Positions 62,301 to 64,000 of a stretch of 64,000 nucleotides of DNA are shown here, piece by piece. Origin of the DNA: Bacillus horti (GTDB lineage Bacteria; Bacillota; Bacilli; Caldalkalibacillales; JCM-10596); the NCBI RefSeq assembly GCF_030813115.1, contig NZ_JAUSTY010000001.1:372001-436000 (forward strand), given 5' to 3'. A model generated the notes under the pieces. It saw only the letters and a list, made by a program, of their open reading frames with translations, was not told where the DNA came from and ran no database searches. How positions within the stretch are numbered: the first letter of the stretch is position 1; every line of letters starts with the position of its first letter. Both the position numbers and the translations under genes were made by a program.

Positions 62301-64000
62301 GTGAAGAGAAACCTCTTCAGCCGTTGGAGCCCATATTTTGAAGGCGCTCTGACTAGCTGTATACGTAAGCCCCAGGTCATCTTCCGAATAGTAAAAGCTA
62401 GGATCATCCAATACGGTACGCATTGTTACATGAACCCCTGTGAAATACTCACTTTTTAGCTCATATCTTTTTCTTACGTCAAGCTGTTCTGTGCTTTCAA
62501 TGCTAATACGGATTGCTTTATCCCCTGTTTTTTGTGCGTTAATAGGTATTTCCGCATTTGTGGCAATATCCACTAGTTTAAACTGAACTAGCTCATCCTC
62601 CGTAACTTCATGAGTGGTCACAGCGTTAATATATCTTAATGAATCCATATGAGCTGCTCTCACTCTCGGTGACGTGTCTGCCTCTTCTTTTGTATAGAAA
62701 ACCTGATTGACATCCTGGATCAGCCAAACCTCTACCTCTTTCTCCCCTTCAGCAGCCGTTATTCTTCGTGGTGGCTCCTGTTCAGACCAGTTCCCTGGAC
62801 GTGTGATGACTTGAATGGAGGGAGCAGGAAGCTTAAATTCAGCAACAGCAAATCCATCCTCCGTAGTATCTGCAAATTTTACAGCTTTTCCATCCTGACC
62901 ATCTGCCCAAGTCCACATGTCCCATTGGCTTTGCTGACCATCGTAACGGAAATAGTTTACTTTATACGTAGTTAATAATGAAGGATCCCATTCCGTTGTA
63001 AAAGTAAATATAACATCCTCCGTCCAATCTCCTTCTATCTTCCCGGAAATCGTGCCTTCTGGAAGGACAATACTGTAGCTCTGAGCATACTTCAAAGGCT
63101 GTTCCAGCTCTAGAATCAATCGATTTTCATCAACCTGTACAGATTTTGTTACATCCGTGTAGTCGATTGGCTCACCAATTGAATCACTAAAACCGTAAAC
63201 TCCTTCAACTACACTCGGAGACTTCTCTGAGTTTACTAGAGTAATAGTGTCATTAAATTCAATAACTACTTCTTCTAAGGAAGTAGAAATATCCATAGAT
63301 TCGTGAGCTGGGGTCATACTTGTCATGCGTAGCTTGTTTTCCATGCCTTCGATTGTATAGGCGCTACTATACGTAGATTGTATATTTTGACGATCTCCAG
63401 ATTCATTCCATGATGAAGCAATTTGATTATCTGCACGAGGCAATACGTCAAACGCTCCATGCTCATGTTCGTTATTTCCTCCTAATACAACGTGTGCCTT
63501 GATCTCATCACCGTTAGATAGACCAAGCTCTGCTAGAGGAATTTTTCCTTCAAAGCCATGAAGACGGTCTACAGCAAACTCAGCCCCTTTTAATTCCGTC
63601 CATGTAGATAACAGTGGGTTAGTCAAATCAGATGCATGATAAACAGCAGCACCGTTTACCTCGTTATCATTTTGAAGTCTATGCATAATATGAAGCTGTG
63701 GCTTGTTCTCCATTCCCGAATAGTTGTATTGATAATTCCATGGGTTGCTAGAAACAGTAGAATTCTCATCGTTGATTTGTAACGCAATATTTACATACTG
63801 CCCCTCTTCTCCCCAATTAGGTACATGTTTTGCTCCCACCCAGTAATATAAATACTGACTATCGTTTGATAAACGTAGATCACTTATACTAAAACTTTCC
63901 CACCCATCTTCTTCTGAATAAGCAAGCTGTTCAACCGTTTCCCAAGCGGAATCCTTAAACCCGTCAACCTGAATGACTCCATCTTCAAGAACCGCTAGCG
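56343..64000 (-). CDS. Cell-surface amylopullulanase with SLH anchor (5' end beyond window)
   Basis: More than 2,550 codons; the frame stays open to base 64000, so the signal peptide is outside the window. Numbering from codon 63839: an N-terminal DOMON/CBM9-like domain (to ~170), an Ig-like domain, CBM41 (~275-385), then a GH13 pullulanase with YNWGYDP-type region (~695), nucleophile Asp812 (GFRFDLMG), acid Glu842 (YGEPWTGG) and Asp924 (TAHDN). Two BIG2-type Ig domains and a second CBM41 (~1330-1440) follow, then a GH13 alpha-amylase: Asp1842 (YFRVDTVKH), Glu1871 (IGESFGDD), Asp1937 (SSHDED). A Pro-rich linker and SLH repeats (~2335-2498) end it. It degrades starch and pullulan outside the cell. 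Confidence 0.96.
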   Translation of the reverse strand, partial: LAVLEDGVIQVDGFKDSAWETVEQLAYSEEDGWESFSISDLRLSNDSQYLYYWVGAKHVPNWGEEGQYVNIALQINDENSTVSSNPWNYQYNYSGMENKPQLHIMHRLQNDNEVNGAAVYHASDLTNPLLSTWTELKGAEFAVDRLHGFEGKIPLAELGLSNGDEIKAHVVLGGNNEHEHGAFDVLPRADNQIASSWNESGDRQNIQSTYSSAYTIEGMENKLRMTSMTPAHESMDISTSLEEVVIEFNDTITLVNSEKSPSVVEGVYGFSDSIGEPIDYTDVTKSVQVDENRLILELEQPLKYAQSYSIVLPEGTISGKIEGDWTEDVIFTFTTEWDPSLLTTYKVNYFRYDGQQSQWDMWTWADGQDGKAVKFADTTEDGFAVAEFKLPAPSIQVITRPGNWSEQEPPRRITAAEGEKEVEVWLIQDVNQVFYTKEEADTSPRVRAAHMDSLRYINAVTTHEVTEDELVQFKLVDIATNAEIPINAQKTGDKAIRISIESTEQLDVRKRYELKSEYFTGVHVTMRTVLDDPSFYYSEDDLGLTYTASQSAFKIWAPTAEEVSLHLYDDAGEFNEQGQVTDHTGGESVAMERNEQGVWSTTVHGDLSDRYYMYNVAFADGTDEYAVDPYARAVAANGARTAIVDLKQTNPEQWELDRKPTLVQATDAVIYELHVRDFSVDVASEIEHKGKYKAFTESGLQDDQGNSLGIDHLKELGVTHVHLLPVYDFKTVNELTVNDPNSTENKFNWGYDPQNYNVPEGSYSTDPTDPTNRIIEFKEMVQALHENGIGVIMDVVYNHTFNVEDGPFNNIVPGYYYRTNDAGIITNGSGVGNEIASERPMVRKYIKESVRYWAEEYNIDGFRFDLMGLIDTTTMKELTQELHEQVDPNLIIYGEPWTGGSSPLTEQTLKGSQKGLNFAVFNDHLRGAIKGDSDGAGKGFATGESGHESGIVTGLRGAITDFTDGPTETINYVTAHDNLNLWDKVITTQGLRDDVGFLNILDGELLDGGNVDEAVAAADPYKYVDEADLFANETIRRSLLANGIVLTSQGIPFIHAGDELLRSKYGDHNSYKSPDSVNQIRWENKARFTLVYEYYQGLIELRQKHPAFRMSTKEQIEQNLEVYQQEGQIVAFTLKDFANQDTWQNIVVIYNGNNTASTASLPAISSDWNVVVNDHRAGVETIETITGNEVSVPALSMMVLYDQASEYTSTPATIDLELGTVALEVGQQRAAKATVRDQRGNPLTDQEMTWHSSDSSVATISNHGRITALSNGQTRIRVTSGELVAEANLLVERLVPTEIEIKGDPVLYEGQTNQLRAEVKDQHGQLIQNPQVTWSSGNSQIAEVNAFGRVTGVSAGIVDIHASAGDIEDIWQVEVKPYVKRYIQLQYERANQDYDGWNLWVWGTGVQEDRIDFEEVRNGKAVANIEIAPGVTRIGFIVRLNDWEQKDTDEDRFIQVDPNDDFVKVLVQSGQSQYNQVPSVQGPVLDDGSITFYYRDPELFRHDQMGTIDEVMLQVNEESFEMSYDEGAERFYYTWHEVEEGTYPYTFIVTRAGQTEEVTDPYNTRNGVSEVTYGKPELEVSASILPTEIHHDQNAVLTVNVDGEGSSSISKVYADLTMLGGEAQVELDKELLSQSIAVQNSVGAGQKEIPITVVDEFGNSHRTKTQLNVVPKVYESEMDFDWDEARIYFMLTDRFYNGDPTNDNPNGENYDTTHLETYHGGDLRGIIEKLDYLEALGINTIWITPIVDNIDFNVGEGQPWEYQYAYHGYWAKDFTKIDEHLGDLDTLKELIDQAHDRGIKLMVDVVLNHAGYGMKVTDENVNEVTNFPTAEDQERFRDIIRTEPGSGDITGELAGLPDFETENPAVREQIIQWQVDWLERARTDRGDTIDYFRVDTVKHVESTTWKAFKNALTTVQPEFKLIGESFGDDVANQNGYLRSGQMDSLLDFTFKHKAQAFVNGDIDAVEEYLQYRNEQMDNTATLGQFLSSHDEDGFLSEYVDGDEGKLKVAAALQITAKGQPVIYYGEELGHSGRNANFDQDILGENRRPMPWDKVEEKADLLEHYSKLLNIRGDYSEIFSRGSRKQVAGGSEEGYSLFQRAYEGNSIYVGLNTDTEAKDVTFHTDLAKGTEVVDVFHNKTYEVNGAGELTVMLPDRDQGGTVILVPNAESEPGPKPNPEPNPDPVDENLEQETGGQNPTDSRQPNEQYIANPKVDQEGNIRVKVNDGVDKVILPAKAEAFDNNHTLIVEGAGITLEIPSGVLLQLQQLVTEDELNEAEIVLEISEVESTTLHSLLQSASGLEGAQLQKAGAAFDIHLAIFTKDGSIHAAQELGEAIVLKLQADKDQQETRNITGIYQLNDSGELKYVFGQGIDVDSPSDKVLMGDVKHLSMYIVASYTKDFADIPVEHQAAAAIQELAARQIIKGVTLDTFAPEHKLTRAEFTTLIVRVLGLSSSNPSALNFTDVSEHSWYTESVAAAYEAGLIQGRTNERFDPNSALSYEEINAILERVYLSIGSSGADQLKLPLDQKDSKREITRAEVAQILFQLIGTDL

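Overview
The window is chromosomal DNA of a low-GC Gram-positive bacterium of the Bacillaceae (Bacillus or a close alkaliphile-type relative; the genus cannot be fixed from sequence alone). Evidence: B. subtilis-like genes and gene orders (fadN-fadA-fadE, hemE-hemH-hemY, gcvH beside a YusI-like ArsC protein, YusG-like, HemQ, FadR, GltC), strong AGGAGG ribosome binding sites, and SLH-anchored surface enzymes. There are no rRNA or tRNA genes, no CRISPR array and no complete insertion sequence.

Layout. 1-8150: beta-oxidation operon (fadN, fadA, fadE, acyl-CoA ligase cut by the window edge) with a divergent FadR-type TetR repressor and a FadR box. 8190-11710: zinc-ribbon protein, a GNAT/nitrilase pair that looks like a split YhcX, and a lipoprotein. 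11760-17550: gcvH, yusI-like gene, then a cobalamin-riboswitch-controlled corrinoid operon (btuF, btuC, a btuD-cbiZ fusion, adenosyltransferase). 17690-22000: membrane proteins, a DUF3221 lipoprotein, DUF2797 and an MFS transporter. 22260-27780: chemoreceptor, proline dehydrogenase with a sigma-54 promoter and its divergent sigma-54 activator. 27400-31940: accessory island with a cluster of DnaA-box-like sites, a truncated group II intron and a four-gene AT-rich ABC-three-component (ABC-3C) conflict system. 31940-40700: S9 peptidase, small membrane proteins, hemEHY and hemQ. 41060-44860: YdeI, LOG-family and SDR genes, and an AimR-type arbitrium receptor outside any visible prophage. 44930-48700: 2-oxoacid:ferredoxin oxidoreductase with a divergent GltC-like regulator. 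48800-56100: ArsR/MFS pair, second chemoreceptor with an unknown partner, TPP enzyme and SDR. 56240-64000: a giant amylopullulanase with C-terminal SLH domains, open at its N terminus.

Most unusual signals: (1) three composite elements of about 181-184 bp, each four short palindromic units in the order forward, forward, inverted, inverted with a rigid 50/51-bp period. Two share one unit sequence and the third uses an unrelated unit with nearly the same geometry; all three lie between convergent genes. (2) The ABC-3C operon opens with a 49-codon membrane protein whose A8 tract separates it from an out-of-frame tail carrying a 12-residue motif that reappears at the N terminus of the next protein. 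(3) An orphan AimR receptor. (4) A 66-nt repeat in the leaders of both btuF and the gltC-like gene. All family assignments come from recognising sequence motifs; no database search was possible.
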